From Pedobacter planticolens (GTDB lineage: Bacteria > Bacteroidota > Bacteroidia > Sphingobacteriales > Sphingobacteriaceae): a DNA stretch of 64,000 nucleotides. Location: the NCBI RefSeq assembly GCF_014172375.1, contig NZ_WNXD01000002.1, forward strand, positions 372,001-436,000, in the 5' to 3' direction. Numbering within the stretch: the first letter of the stretch is position 1; every line of letters begins with the position of its first letter. A program made the translations under genes and the position numbers. This document shows, piece by piece, positions 18,242 to 28,115 of this stretch. A model generated the notes under the pieces. It made no database searches. It was not told the origin of the DNA and saw nothing but the letters and a program-made list of their open reading frames with translations.

Positions 18242-18931
18242 ATGAACCGCATTGATAGGCTTTTTGGAATTTTAGTACTCTTGCAGTCAAGAAAATATGT
18301 AACTGCTGAAAAAATTGCTAGCCAATTTGATATTAGTGTGCGTACAGTTTATCGGGATATGAAAGCATTAGGCGAGCAAGGAATTCCGTTAAGTTTCGAG
18401 CAACCTAAAGGTTATTTTATTGTTCAAGGCTATTTCTTACCGCCCATTTCTTTTAATTCTGATGAAGCAAATGCATTGTTATTAATGGAGCGTTTTTTAG
18501 GTGGTTTTGCCGATAAATCTATCACTCAACATTATACAACGGCATTAAATAAAGTCAAAACTGTTCTTCGCACTGCGCAAAAAGAAAAACTAGAAATTTT
18601 AAATGAAAACATCAAATTGCAATTGCCAGAGCGATTAACTAATAATTTCGACTATTTATCAATTCTGCAAAATGCGATTTCAGCCAAATGCATCATCGAA
18701 ATCGATTATAAAAACAAAAAAGAAGAAGTTAGCAAGCGTGAGGTAGAACCAATTGGATTAGTTTTTTATGCATTTAGCTGGCATTTAATTGCCTGGTGCC
18801 ATTTAAGAAATGAGTATCGCGATTTTAAACTAAATAATATCATCAACGTAAAATGTACTGAAATTCCTTTCAGAAAAACAGAACATATGTCATTAAACGA
18901 CTATATGAAACTACTTCCTGTTAACTATTAA
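18242..18931 (+). CDS. YafY-type transcription regulator (HTH + WYL)
   Basis: A 229-residue DNA-binding regulator. An N-terminal winged helix (MNRIDRLFGILVLLQSRKYV, then DISVRTVYRDMKALGEQGIPL) precedes a WYL ligand-binding domain (KREVEPIGLVFYAFSWHLIAW), in which the name motif reads WHL. The frame is open further upstream to 18098, but MNRIDRLF is the standard family N-terminus and an exact -7 box sits 4 bases before this ATG, which decides the start. It may control the DinB gene 81 bases downstream, a pairing common in related genomes. Divergent from the hybrid kinase gene. Confidence 0.92.
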   Translation: MNRIDRLFGILVLLQSRKYVTAEKIASQFDISVRTVYRDMKALGEQGIPLSFEQPKGYFIVQGYFLPPISFNSDEANALLLMERFLGGFADKSITQHYTTALNKVKTVLRTAQKEKLEILNENIKLQLPERLTNNFDYLSILQNAISAKCIIEIDYKNKKEEVSKREVEPIGLVFYAFSWHLIAWCHLRNEYRDFKLNNIINVKCTEIPFRKTEHMSLNDYMKLLPVNY

Positions 18932-19012
18932 TATTTTTTCATTTCTTTTTTTCGCACTGCCATAGGGTTGTCAGTCGCCTTACTTTTCTTTGTGTTATAA
19001 AACAGAGAAATT

Positions 19013-19510
19013 ATGAATATTATCGAATTATTATTAAAAGAATTAGAAAGCGAAGCGCAAACCACTCGCAAATTTTTAGCATTGGTTCCATTTGATAAAG
19101 CAGAGTGGGCTCCACATGAAAAAAGCATGAAAATGATGCCATTGTCAACTCATATTGCAGAGTTGCCTAGTTGGATAAGCTTAGGTTTAACAACTGATGA
19201 GTTAGATTTTTCCACCGCCCCTTACGAACCTATTGTAGTAAACAATAATGAAGAGTTGCTAGCAATATTTGAGAAAAATTATGAAGGCGCAAAAGAAGAA
19301 TTGGCGAAAGCAAAAGAAGAAGAATTAACTAAAAGATGGGTTTTACGTAATGGTGAACAAATTTTGAGTGATATGGATAAATATGGAATTATTCGCATTG
19401 CATTTAGTCAAACTACGCACCATAGAGCACAGCTTGGCGTTTACTTCCGTTTATTAGATATTCCAGTTCCTGCAAGTTATGGCCCAACAGCCGACGATCA
19501 TAGTTTTTAA
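19013..19510 (+). CDS. DinB family protein
   Basis: A 165-residue four-helix-bundle protein of the DinB/YfiT superfamily. The three metal-ligand histidines are seen in STHIAEL and TTHHRAQLG. Family members are often thiol S-transferases or of unknown function, and DNA damage induction is known for the founding member only. Likely monocistronic or co-regulated with the WYL regulator upstream; followed at once by a terminator hairpin. Confidence 0.9.
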   Translation: MNIIELLLKELESEAQTTRKFLALVPFDKAEWAPHEKSMKMMPLSTHIAELPSWISLGLTTDELDFSTAPYEPIVVNNNEELLAIFEKNYEGAKEELAKAKEEELTKRWVLRNGEQILSDMDKYGIIRIAFSQTTHHRAQLGVYFRLLDIPVPASYGPTADDHSF

Positions 19511-19519
19511 ACCTTTTTC

Positions 19520-19560
19520 ACATAGGCACATCAGATTTATAACGATGGGCCTATGTTTCT
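19520..19560 (+). terminator. Intrinsic terminator after DinB gene
   Basis: ACATAGGC (19520-19527) pairs with GCCTATGT (19549-19556), and the stem extends by CATC/GATG after one mismatch. A short TTTCT tail follows. Confidence 0.75.
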
Positions 19561-19593
19561 ACTTGGTTGTACTATATAGATGTGTTAAAATGT

Positions 19594-19601
19594 TAACTTT
19601 G
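19594..19601 (+). promoter_or_regulatory. -7 box for rluF
   Basis: TAACTTTG, exact TAnnTTTG, 24 bases before the ATG. A TTG at 19567-19569 lies 24 bases upstream, slightly longer than usual spacing. Confidence 0.5.
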
Positions 19602-19625
19602 TAGATTAATTACTAATTCTACTCA

Positions 19626-20606
19626 ATGTCTGATTCTACAACACGATTAAATAAATACATTAGCGAAAGCGGTTTATGCTCAAGAAGAGCTGCTGATAGA
19701 TACATTGAGCAAGGTCAAGTTTTTATTAATGGCCGTAAAGCTAAAGTGGGCGACAAGGTATTTTTTGGCGATTTAATTAGTGTAAATGGCAATAGCATTG
19801 AACCTAAACAAGCAGAAAATTCTATCCTTTTAGCTTATAATAAACCAGTTGGTATCACGAGTACTACCGAAGCTAATGTAAAAGGAAACATTGTAGATCA
19901 TGTAAATCATAGCGAGCGTGTTTTTCCCATTGGGAGATTAGATAAAGATTCATCGGGGTTAATTTTCTTAACCAACAATGGTGATTTAGTGAATAAAATT
20001 CTTCGTGCTGGGAATAATCACGAGAAAGAATATATTGTAACGGTAAATAAACCTTTAACCGATCAATTTATTGAAGGAATGGCTAAAGGTGTTCCTGTTT
20101 TGGGTGTAATGACTAAAAAATGTAAAGTGATTAAAGAAAGTCCTTTTATTTTTAAAATTACGTTGATACAGGGTTTAAATCGTCAAATACGTAGAATGTG
20201 TGAGCATTTTGGCTTTGAAGTAACAAAGTTAGAAAGAACACGCATAATGAATATTACGCTTAAAGGTTTAGCCGTAGGCGATTGGAGAGAATTAACTGAA
20301 GAAGAACAAGCCGAGATATTCAAATTAGTTGCTAAATCTAGTTCTGAAAAACCTGTTGTTCCGAAAAGAGTTAATAAAAAATCAGCTCCAGAAAAAGAAG
20401 AAAGACCAGCGCAGCGCTTCGCAAAAGATAAAACTCGTGGTTCAAAACCCAAAGGTGATTCTAAAAATGCTGGTTCTTCACCAAGAGGAGGAGGTTCGCC
20501 TAGTTCTGATTGGTTTAAATCTGGTCCAAGTAAAAGACCTACTCGTCCATCAAATGGAAAACAAGGTGCACCAGGAGCAAAAACTCGTAGCCCGAAAAGG
20601 AAATAA
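19626..20606 (+). CDS. rluF: 23S rRNA pseudouridine synthase, RluF type, with basic tail
   Basis: Isomerises a uridine in 23S rRNA (U2604 for E. coli RluF). An S4 RNA-binding domain (about 6-60, [21 protein letters not shown]) leads into the RsuA-type catalytic domain with the active-site Asp in [10 protein letters not shown] and the [13 protein letters not shown] motif. The last 90 residues or so are a low-complexity Lys/Arg/Ser/Pro/Gly tail absent in E. coli RluF, probably RNA-binding. The exact target position is taken from the family and could be that of RluB or RluE instead. Followed by rlmN. Confidence 0.88.
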   Translation: MSDSTTRLNKYISESGLCSRRAADRYIEQGQVFINGRKAKVGDKVFFGDLISVNGNSIEPKQAENSILLAYNKPVGITSTTEANVKGNIVDHVNHSERVFPIGRLDKDSSGLIFLTNNGDLVNKILRAGNNHEKEYIVTVNKPLTDQFIEGMAKGVPVLGVMTKKCKVIKESPFIFKITLIQGLNRQIRRMCEHFGFEVTKLERTRIMNITLKGLAVGDWRELTEEEQAEIFKLVAKSSSEKPVVPKRVNKKSAPEKEERPAQRFAKDKTRGSKPKGDSKNAGSSPRGGGSPSSDWFKSGPSKRPTRPSNGKQGAPGAKTRSPKRK

Positions 20607-20679
20607 TTAGCATGAAGTAGTTAGTATCAAGATAGTTTCATCTTATACCTTCAACCTTTCTACCCTCAACCTTTTTAAT

Positions 20680-20687
20680 TACCTTTG
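20680..20687 (+). promoter_or_regulatory. -7 box for rlmN
   Basis: TACCTTTG, exact TAnnTTTG, ending 6 bases before the ATG at 20694. An in-frame TTG at 20685 lies inside this box and is therefore not the start. Upstream is a pyrimidine-rich tract (20647-20680). Confidence 0.65.
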
Positions 20688-20693
20688 CACCTT

Positions 20694-21749
20694 ATGGTTA
20701 GCACTAAAAAAATAGATATTCGTTCGTTGGATTTGCCAAGTTTGCAACAACATTTCACAGAAATGAAGGAGCCAGCTTACCGAGCAAAACAAGTCTATCA
20801 ATGGCTTTGGGAGAAATCTGCCAGAAGTTTTGAGGAAATGAGTAATCTATCAAAAGATCTTCGCAAAAAGCTAGATGATAACTATTCCATCAATGTTGTT
20901 GAAATAAATAGTGCTCAATTTAGTAACGATCATACCATTAAAAACGCATTCCGTTTATACGATGGCAACATAGTTGAAGGCGTTTTAATTCCTACGGAGG
21001 AACGCATGACCGCTTGTGTAAGTTCGCAAGTTGGTTGTAGTTTAACTTGTAAGTTTTGTGCAACAGGTTACATGGATCGCAAACGAAATCTTAACGCCGA
21101 TGAAATTTATGATCAAGTAGTTTTGATAGATCGGCAAGCGAAAAAAAATTATAATATTCCGCTCACAAATATTGTGTACATGGGCATGGGCGAGCCTTTA
21201 TTGAACTACGCCAATGTACTAAAATCGATAGAACGAATTACAGCTCCAGATGGCTTAAACATGAGCTACAAACGGATTACTGTTTCTACTGCGGGCATTG
21301 CCAAAATGATTAAAAAATTGGGTGATGATGGAGCGAAGTTCAATTTAGCACTTTCTTTACATGCTGCCAACGATATAAAACGTCACGAAATTATGCCGAT
21401 AACTGAGCATAATTCTCTAAAAGCATTGGCCGAAGCACTTAAATATTATTTCCAAAAAACTAAAAATCCAGTTACGTACGAATACATTGTATTTAATGGT
21501 TTTAATGATGAAATTGAGGATGCAATGGATCTGGTTAGGTTTTGCAAACATGTTCCTTGCAAGGTGAATTTAATTGAATACAACCCTATTCAATTTGCAG
21601 ATTTTATTAATGCCGAAGGCGATAAAATTGATGCTTTTGCTACCTATTTGCGCAATCATGGTGTAAATACAAATATCAGGCGCAGCCGTGGTAAAGATAT
21701 TGATGCCGCTTGCGGACAACTGGCGGTTAAAGAAGAAGCAAAGGCTTAG
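20694..21749 (+). CDS. rlmN: 23S rRNA (adenine-C2)-methyltransferase / tRNA methyltransferase
   Basis: Radical-SAM enzyme that methylates C2 of A2503 in 23S rRNA and A37 in some tRNAs. The cluster motif CSLTCKFC is CX3CX2C (residues 115, 119, 122 from the ATG). Also visible are GMGEPLLNY and the conserved Cys near the C-terminus in DIDAACGQL that resolves the methyl-cysteine intermediate. Length 351 is normal. The ATG at 20694 is chosen over TTG at 20685 because the latter lies in the promoter box. Downstream is a dispersed repeat. Confidence 0.97.
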   Translation: MVSTKKIDIRSLDLPSLQQHFTEMKEPAYRAKQVYQWLWEKSARSFEEMSNLSKDLRKKLDDNYSINVVEINSAQFSNDHTIKNAFRLYDGNIVEGVLIPTEERMTACVSSQVGCSLTCKFCATGYMDRKRNLNADEIYDQVVLIDRQAKKNYNIPLTNIVYMGMGEPLLNYANVLKSIERITAPDGLNMSYKRITVSTAGIAKMIKKLGDDGAKFNLALSLHAANDIKRHEIMPITEHNSLKALAEALKYYFQKTKNPVTYEYIVFNGFNDEIEDAMDLVRFCKHVPCKVNLIEYNPIQFADFINAEGDKIDAFATYLRNHGVNTNIRRSRGKDIDAACGQLAVKEEAKA

Positions 21750-21772
21750 TTTTTAGATTGAAATAGGCAATT

Positions 21773-21795
21773 GTCAGTCTGAGCTTGTCGAAGAC
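21773..21795 (+). repeat. Dispersed intergenic repeat, copy 2
   Basis: A 23-base element reading GTCAGTCTGAGCTTGTCGAA then GAC, near-identical to the minus-strand copy at 9052-9075. It lies in the 114-base gap between rlmN and comF. Confidence 0.7.
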
Positions 21796-21863
21796 CCATC
21801 ATTCCATTTCCTACTTCCGTTTCTCTATTCTCTATTTCCTTAAAAATTTACTAAATTGGAATT

Positions 21864-22562
21864 ATGATAGCTGTAAAACGTTTAGCCACAGATATAATCG
21901 GATTACTTTTTCCTGAGTTATGTAATGCCTGTGGTACGCATTTGTATTACGGAGAAAAGGAAATTTGTACCAAATGTTTGTACGATTTACCTTATACAGA
22001 TTATCATTTGTATGCGGATAATCCAGTTGCTAAACAATTATGGGGTCGATTACCTTGCAATGCTGCAATGGCAATGCTTTATTTTAGAAAAGGTACAAAA
22101 GTTCAAAATTTGATGCACAGCTTAAAATATAAAGGGCAAACTGAAGTTGGTGTAAGATTAGGAAATCTTTTGGGAGAAAAGTTAAAATTAAGTACTCCAT
22201 ACGATGATATAGATCTGATTATTCCTGTTCCACTTCATCCAAAAAAGGAAAAATTAAGAGGTTATAATCAAAGTGAATTTATTGCTAAAGGCATAGCCGA
22301 AGTTTTGGATATTCCAATGAGCACAACTCATTTATTACGTGATAAATCGACGGATAGCCAAACTAAAAAATCAAGATATGTACGTTACGAGAATATGCAG
22401 TCGGTTTTTAACGTTCATCAGGCAAAACAAATAGAAAATCTTCACGTTTTGTTAATTGATGATGTAATTACAACAGGCGCAACATTAGAAGCCTGCGGAA
22501 ATGCGTTATTAAATGCCAGCGTTAAAAAATTAAGTATAGCAGCAATTGCTTTTGCAAAATAA
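21864..22562 (+). CDS. ComF family phosphoribosyltransferase-like protein
   Basis: A 232-residue cytoplasmic protein with an N-terminal zinc-finger-like Cys set (LCNACG and EICTKC) and a type I PRTase domain carrying the PRPP loop LLIDDVITTGATLEACG. Family members are linked to DNA uptake (ComFC) in competent bacteria; in Bacteroidetes the role is not settled. It ends 2 bases before the next lipoprotein gene, so the two are co-transcribed. Confidence 0.92.
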   Translation: MIAVKRLATDIIGLLFPELCNACGTHLYYGEKEICTKCLYDLPYTDYHLYADNPVAKQLWGRLPCNAAMAMLYFRKGTKVQNLMHSLKYKGQTEVGVRLGNLLGEKLKLSTPYDDIDLIIPVPLHPKKEKLRGYNQSEFIAKGIAEVLDIPMSTTHLLRDKSTDSQTKKSRYVRYENMQSVFNVHQAKQIENLHVLLIDDVITTGATLEACGNALLNASVKKLSIAAIAFAK

Positions 22563-22564
22563 TT

Positions 22565-23950
22565 ATGCGTTTAAAGCTACTATTTTTAGGTATTGTTCTT
22601 AGTTTCTTCTTTGCTGCTTGCAATAAGGATGAGGATATTACTTTGGATTTAGATGCAAAAGTGAATTTTTCTACCGACAGTATTTTATTCGACACTGTTT
22701 TTACTTCTATTGGTTCTAGCACCAGACGATTAAAAGTTTATAATCCGAATGCAAAAGCAATTAATATTAACAATATAAAATTAAGCGGTGGCAATGCTTC
22801 TTCGTTTAGTTTAAATATTAATGGATTAGCAACTCCAGAAACGAACGATTTAAGAGTAAATGGCAACGATTCGATTAACGTTTTTATAAAAGTTAATATC
22901 AATCCTACCAATCAAAGTTTACCTTTTATTGTACAAGATTCAATTCTATTTTACTTTAATGGCAAAAAGCAAAGCATTCCTTTGGTGGCTTATGGACAAA
23001 ATGCCAATTTTATAAATAGTAGTACGATACAAACGAATACCACTTGGGATAGCAAACTTCCGTACTTGATTTATAAATCGGTAACTGTTGCAAAAGGTGC
23101 TAATTTAACTATGGCACCTGGCACAAAAATTCTTTTCCATGGAAATTCTACCATGAGCATAAAGGGAACATTAACCGCAAATGGTACTAAAGCTGATAGC
23201 ATTTTATTTGCAAGTGATAGATTAGAAAAATTATATGCTGATGAGACTGGCCAATGGAACGGACTTCATTTTTATCCTGAAAGTAAAGATTCTAAAATCA
23301 ATTATGCGATTATAAAAAATGGTGTTGCTGGAATTACTGTAGATTCGTTATCAGAGAATAACAACCCTAAACTTTTATTAACCAATAGTATTATTAAAAA
23401 CATGGAAGTTGTTGGGTTTTTGGGCTATCAAACAGAGCTGACAGCTTTTAATAACCTCTTTTTTAATTGCGGTCAGTATTTATTGTATGGAGTTGGCGGC
23501 GGCGTATATAATTTAAAACAGAATACTTTTGCTGGTTATAATATAAATTTCGCTAGAAAAACCGCAGCAGTTTACTTATCAGATTACATTAGCAACACTC
23601 AATCGGCTAACCTTACTGCGGAACTTTATAATAATATTATTTGGGGCAGTTTGGCTGATGAATTTGTGATTGATAAAAAGGATGCAAAGACCACACTCTT
23701 AGCAACAGTAAAAAATAACTTATTAAAAGTTTCGACCACTACTTATACAACTAATGGAAACATTTTAAATATGGATCCTTCATTTATTAAACCCGAAATG
23801 GGCAATTTTAAATTGAGTAAAGTTAGTTCAGCAAACAATAAGGGCTTTAATTTGAGTTCGGATGCTTATTTCAACTCTTATTTGCACAAAGACTTAAATA
23901 ATAAATCAAGAATATTTCCCTCTGAATTAGGTTGTTATGAAAATAATTAA
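22565..23950 (+). CDS. Predicted surface-exposed lipoprotein, beta-helix-like
   Basis: A 461-residue lipoprotein: signal peptide with lipobox FAAC (Cys at 19) followed directly by NKDEDI. Lys plus acidic residues just after the Cys matches the Bacteroidetes lipoprotein export signal, which predicts transport to the cell surface. The middle and C-terminal parts have spaced Asn/Gly turns and short strands typical of a right-handed beta-helix (GNSTMSIKGTLTANGTKADS, then NKSRIFPSELGCYE). Function unknown; adhesion or glycan contact is possible. Second gene of the comF unit, closed by a bidirectional terminator. Confidence 0.8.
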   Translation: MRLKLLFLGIVLSFFFAACNKDEDITLDLDAKVNFSTDSILFDTVFTSIGSSTRRLKVYNPNAKAININNIKLSGGNASSFSLNINGLATPETNDLRVNGNDSINVFIKVNINPTNQSLPFIVQDSILFYFNGKKQSIPLVAYGQNANFINSSTIQTNTTWDSKLPYLIYKSVTVAKGANLTMAPGTKILFHGNSTMSIKGTLTANGTKADSILFASDRLEKLYADETGQWNGLHFYPESKDSKINYAIIKNGVAGITVDSLSENNNPKLLLTNSIIKNMEVVGFLGYQTELTAFNNLFFNCGQYLLYGVGGGVYNLKQNTFAGYNINFARKTAAVYLSDYISNTQSANLTAELYNNIIWGSLADEFVIDKKDAKTTLLATVKNNLLKVSTTTYTTNGNILNMDPSFIKPEMGNFKLSKVSSANNKGFNLSSDAYFNSYLHKDLNNKSRIFPSELGCYENN

Positions 23951-24021
23951 AAAATTATAAACTTTTTTAAAACAATTGGTATTTGCTTGCGTTTATATTA
24001 TCGAGAGCGTTAATTTAGATG

Positions 24022-24061
24022 GTAAGGGTCGATATTTCTTCATGAAATACCGGCCCTTTAC
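24022..24061. terminator. Bidirectional terminator between convergent genes
   Basis: A long imperfect stem: GTAAGGG and ATATTTC (left arm, 24022-24038) pair with GAAATA and GGCCCTTTAC (right arm, 24044-24061) around loop TTCAT. It separates the lipoprotein gene (+) from the hybrid kinase gene (-), whose stop codon it overlaps. Confidence 0.75.
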
Positions 24062-26829
24062 TTTTTCAAGTAAATTGCCAAAACCTCTTTTATTTCTTCA
24101 GGATTAAATGGTTTTAAGATATGTCCATTCATACCAGATTCTTTAAACTTCATATTCTCATTGTGTAAAGTTGAAGCCGTTAATGCAATAATTGGCAATT
24201 TTTTATAGTAATCGCCATCAATTTCGCGAATAATACGCGTAGCATCAAAACCATCAATACCTGGCATTCTGATATCCATAAATACCAAATCGTACACATT
24301 ATTTACAATTTTATTAATCGCCTCTTCCCCATTAGTTGCAAAATCGATAATCAATCCCCATTTACTTAAAAACCTTTTTGCAATCAGGATATTTACTTCA
24401 TTATCATCTACTACTAATACTTTTTTACCTGTAAATACACTAGGTGCGGCTATAGTTGCGGGAATTGCTGTAGAATTTGATATTTTTTTGAAATCAATAA
24501 TAAATGAGAATAAGGTTCCTTTCCCCTCTGTACTTTCTACTTTAATTTCTGAGTGATGTAGTTTTAACAATCTTTTAGTTATAGCAAGTCCTAGGCCTGT
24601 ACCTCCGTACTTTCTAGAAATATCAGCCCCAGCTTGAGTAAAAGTTTCAAAAATATAAGATTGTTTATCCTTAGCAATACCGATTCCTGTGTCTTTAATT
24701 TCAAAACAAATCAAACACGAATCCTCGTCATTATATTTTAGCTTTATTTTAAAATCTATTCTGCCCTTGTCTGTAAATTTAATGGCATTGCCCAATAGGT
24801 TTACGATAACCTGATACAACCTAGTTTTATCGCCCAGCAATTGTTCAGGCACTCTATCATCGTACTTTAACGTTAACAAATTGCCTTTTTTGCCAGCGCT
24901 TACTTGTAAAGAGTTAGTAATATCAACGCACAACGTATGTAAATCAAAAGGAATAGACTCTAATTGGAGATTACCAGTTTCAATTTTTGTAAAATCAAGA
25001 ATATCGTTGATAATATTCAATAAATTCTCTCCAGAAAATTTCAGAATATTCAAATCATCAATTTGCGATGGTTTCGGATGATTATCTAACAATAAATGAG
25101 TCATTCCGATTACCGCATTTAAAGGCGTTCTAATTTCATGGCTCATTACCGAAAGAAACATTTCCTTAGCTTCGCTCAATTGTAAAGCCTGTTCACGAGC
25201 TTCCACCATTTCCTTTTCTACCTGCTTACGCTGCGTAATATCATAAATGAGCTCAACTTGTCGCTCTAACTGCCCTTGCGCATTTATAATAGGTGTATTA
25301 GCCACAGACAACCAAATAGGTGTCCCATCTTTTTTAAGCGCTAAAACCTCAATAATATAGGCTTGTTTATTAATTGCCTTTTTTCTTGATTGAGAAATGA
25401 GTTCTCTATCCGTTTCAGGAGTTGATAGCACATCTCCTAACATTTTACCAGAAAGCTCATCTAGCGAATACCCAATAAGGTCTTCTAACGCTTCGTTAAC
25501 CCAAGTAATTTCTCCATTTTCATTAGAAATAGTTACCCCAGTATTGGTTTTACTAGCAACTAACGATAAAATCTGGAGTTCTTCTTCAGCCTTTTTCTTT
25601 TCCGTAATATCGATAATAATCTCTACTTCGGTTTCTACTTTACCTTCATCATCTAAAACAACAGTATTATAAATTGATAGCCAAATAGGTTGTTTATCCT
25701 TCCGATAAGCTAAAATATCTACAGTAAAAGATTGTTTTTTTTGGGTGAGTGCTCTTGCATTTTCTATGAGTGACCAATCGGTATCGGGGCCACTTATTAA
25801 ATCGCCCAATGGCTTACCTTTTAAATCTTCGAGGTTAAAACCTGTTATTTTTTCAAAAGCATCATTTATCCAAGTAACATTATTCTGGGCATCATTTATA
25901 ACTACCCCATTGTTTACTTTACTTGCTACAAATGAAAGTTTAGTTAGTTCACTTTCAACCTTTTTGCGTTCGGTAATGTCTCTTCCATAAGAATACCATC
26001 GATCGCCTTTGGATACCATTCCCCATCCAATCCATTTCACTTGACCAGTTTTACTCACCAATCTAAAATCGATACTAAACTGCTTATCTTTATTTTTCAG
26101 TCCTCTTTCTATCGCATAAACGGTCTTATCAATATCTTCGCGATAGCAATAACTCCACATGCTTTGCCCTACAGCCTCTTCTACAGTATAGCCCAGCATG
26201 GAAGTAACCGCATCATTTATAAAAAGTATGACTCCGTTTCTATCTAAAATGCAATGAATTTCTGGTGATGCGGTGAAAATATCTGCAAATTCATCAAAGC
26301 GTTTAGTTTGCGCTTCTAATTGTAGATTTTTCCTTTTTAATGCGAGTTGAGCTACAACTTGAACGGCTAATGTTTCTAATGCTTCAACTTGATGTTCGTT
26401 TAAATTTCTTGGAATATCATCTAACACGCATAAACAACCCAATGCAAAACCCTCAGCATCTTTTAAAGGAGCACTGGCATAAAAACGAATATTATCTACA
26501 TGAGCGTATTTAGGATTATTTGCAAATTCAGGTTCCAGCAACAAATCAGGAACAACAAAAATGTTATCATATAGCATTGTATGCTGACAAATGGCAATGT
26601 CTCTGGGAATTTTTTTATACTCAGAATCAATACCAATTGTAGATCGTAAAATAATATCATCACGATCTACAAATGCTACATAGGCCATTGGTACATTAGC
26701 AATTTGCGCTGCCAATTTTACCAAATTATCCAATTCATTCGCTAACCCATCTCCCAAAATATCATAAGAATACAAAGCCGTTAAACGTTGTTCCTCATCT
26801 TCTGGAGAAGTAATGGTGTTAGTAAACAT
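24058..26829 (-). CDS. Soluble hybrid histidine kinase, GAF-PAS-PAS-PAS-HK-REC
   Basis: Cytoplasmic sensor of 923 residues without membrane helices. Order: GAF (about 20-165), three PAS domains (180-290, 295-412, 418-535), HisKA with His564 (SVMSHEIRTPL), ATPase (NLLGNAIKFT, GGTGLGLAI) and a C-terminal receiver (VFMDIRMPGIDG). PAS2 and PAS3 resemble each other and are LOV-like (GPDTD and TPETD, then YRKDKQPIWLS), but the flavin-adduct Cys is replaced, so light sensing by a LOV photocycle is unlikely. No output domain, so it must signal to another protein. It lies 14 bases after glyA, in the same transcription unit. Confidence 0.95.
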   Translation of the reverse strand: MFTNTITSPEDEEQRLTALYSYDILGDGLANELDNLVKLAAQIANVPMAYVAFVDRDDIILRSTIGIDSEYKKIPRDIAICQHTMLYDNIFVVPDLLLEPEFANNPKYAHVDNIRFYASAPLKDAEGFALGCLCVLDDIPRNLNEHQVEALETLAVQVVAQLALKRKNLQLEAQTKRFDEFADIFTASPEIHCILDRNGVILFINDAVTSMLGYTVEEAVGQSMWSYCYREDIDKTVYAIERGLKNKDKQFSIDFRLVSKTGQVKWIGWGMVSKGDRWYSYGRDITERKKVESELTKLSFVASKVNNGVVINDAQNNVTWINDAFEKITGFNLEDLKGKPLGDLISGPDTDWSLIENARALTQKKQSFTVDILAYRKDKQPIWLSIYNTVVLDDEGKVETEVEIIIDITEKKKAEEELQILSLVASKTNTGVTISNENGEITWVNEALEDLIGYSLDELSGKMLGDVLSTPETDRELISQSRKKAINKQAYIIEVLALKKDGTPIWLSVANTPIINAQGQLERQVELIYDITQRKQVEKEMVEAREQALQLSEAKEMFLSVMSHEIRTPLNAVIGMTHLLLDNHPKPSQIDDLNILKFSGENLLNIINDILDFTKIETGNLQLESIPFDLHTLCVDITNSLQVSAGKKGNLLTLKYDDRVPEQLLGDKTRLYQVIVNLLGNAIKFTDKGRIDFKIKLKYNDEDSCLICFEIKDTGIGIAKDKQSYIFETFTQAGADISRKYGGTGLGLAITKRLLKLHHSEIKVESTEGKGTLFSFIIDFKKISNSTAIPATIAAPSVFTGKKVLVVDDNEVNILIAKRFLSKWGLIIDFATNGEEAINKIVNNVYDLVFMDIRMPGIDGFDATRIIREIDGDYYKKLPIIALTASTLHNENMKFKESGMNGHILKPFNPEEIKEVLAIYLKK

Positions 26830-26843
26830 TTTTTAATGAGACC

Positions 26844-28115
26844 TTATTTATAAAGGGGAAAGCGGTTAACCAAGGCTAATACCTTTTCTCTTACTTGTTT
26901 TAGATTATTTTCGTCTTCTGGTTGAGTTAAAACTTGGTCAATTAAATCAACGATTTCTTGCATTTCTGTTTCTTTAAAGCCTCTAGTAGTTATCGCAGCA
27001 GTACCAACACGCATACCAGAAGTTACAAATGGCGATTTATCATCAAATGGAACCATGTTTTTATTTACGGTGATATCAGCATTTTCTAAAGCCTTCTCCG
27101 CTAATTTCCCTGTTATATTTTTATTACGAAGGTCAATTAACATCAAATGATTATCAGTACCACCAGAGATAATCCCGTATCCTTTTGCTACAAAAGCCTT
27201 TGCCATTGCTTGTGCATTTGCGCCAACTTGTTTAATATAAGTTAAATAATCATCAGATAATGCTTCACCAAAAGCAATGGCTTTAGCTGCAATTATATGT
27301 TCTAATGGGCCACCTTGAGTTCCTGGAAATACAGCCATATCCAGCAAAGCTGACATCATTTTTATTTCGCCTTTTGGAGTTTTCAATCCCCATGGGTTTT
27401 CAAAATCTTTACCCATCATAATCATTCCACCTCTTGGGCCACGTAACGTTTTGTGCGTTGTAGTTGTTACAATATGGCAATGTGGAAGTGGATTTGCTAA
27501 CAAACCCTTTGCAATAAAACCAGCTGGGTGGGAAATATCTGCCAATACCAAAGCACCAATTTTATCTGCCACTTTACGAATAAATGCATAGTCCCATTCT
27601 CTAGAATAAGCTGATGCACCACAAATAATCAATTTTGGTTTTTCTGCTAAAGCTACTTCTTCTAATTTTGCGTAATCAATTAAACCATCTTCTTTTTTAA
27701 CTCCATAAAAATGTGGCTGATACAATTTACCTGAGAAATTTACTGGAGAACCATGCGTTAAATGTCCACCGTGTGAAAGATCAAATCCTAAAATTTTATC
27801 TCCTGGTTGAATAACAGCTAACATCACCGCAGCATTTGCTTGTGCCCCAGAATGTGGTTGTACATTTACCCACGCTGCACCGAAAAGTTTCTTTGCTCTT
27901 TCAATAGCTAAATTCTCAATCTCATCTACTACTTGACAACCACCGTAATAGCGTTTTCCAGGTAAACCTTCAGCGTATTTATTAGTTAATACAGAACCTG
28001 CGGCTTCCATTACTTGTTTGCTCACAAAGTTTTCTGATGCAATTAGTTCAAGGCCATGCTCTTGTCTATCTAATTCTTTATCAATTAAGTCAAAAATTAA
28101 AGTATCTCGTTTCAT
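26844..28115 (-). CDS. glyA: Serine hydroxymethyltransferase
   Basis: PLP enzyme converting serine and tetrahydrofolate to glycine and methylene-THF. The PLP lysine is in [14 protein letters not shown], and other signatures are [12 protein letters not shown] and [13 protein letters not shown]. Length 423 is normal. It is divergent from dxs over a 261-base gap. A -7-like TATTTTTA lies about 20 bases upstream. Co-transcription with the hybrid kinase downstream is suggested by the 14-base gap. Confidence 0.98.
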   Translation of the reverse strand: MKRDTLIFDLIDKELDRQEHGLELIASENFVSKQVMEAAGSVLTNKYAEGLPGKRYYGGCQVVDEIENLAIERAKKLFGAAWVNVQPHSGAQANAAVMLAVIQPGDKILGFDLSHGGHLTHGSPVNFSGKLYQPHFYGVKKEDGLIDYAKLEEVALAEKPKLIICGASAYSREWDYAFIRKVADKIGALVLADISHPAGFIAKGLLANPLPHCHIVTTTTHKTLRGPRGGMIMMGKDFENPWGLKTPKGEIKMMSALLDMAVFPGTQGGPLEHIIAAKAIAFGEALSDDYLTYIKQVGANAQAMAKAFVAKGYGIISGGTDNHLMLIDLRNKNITGKLAEKALENADITVNKNMVPFDDKSPFVTSGMRVGTAAITTRGFKETEMQEIVDLIDQVLTQPEDENNLKQVREKVLALVNRFPLYK

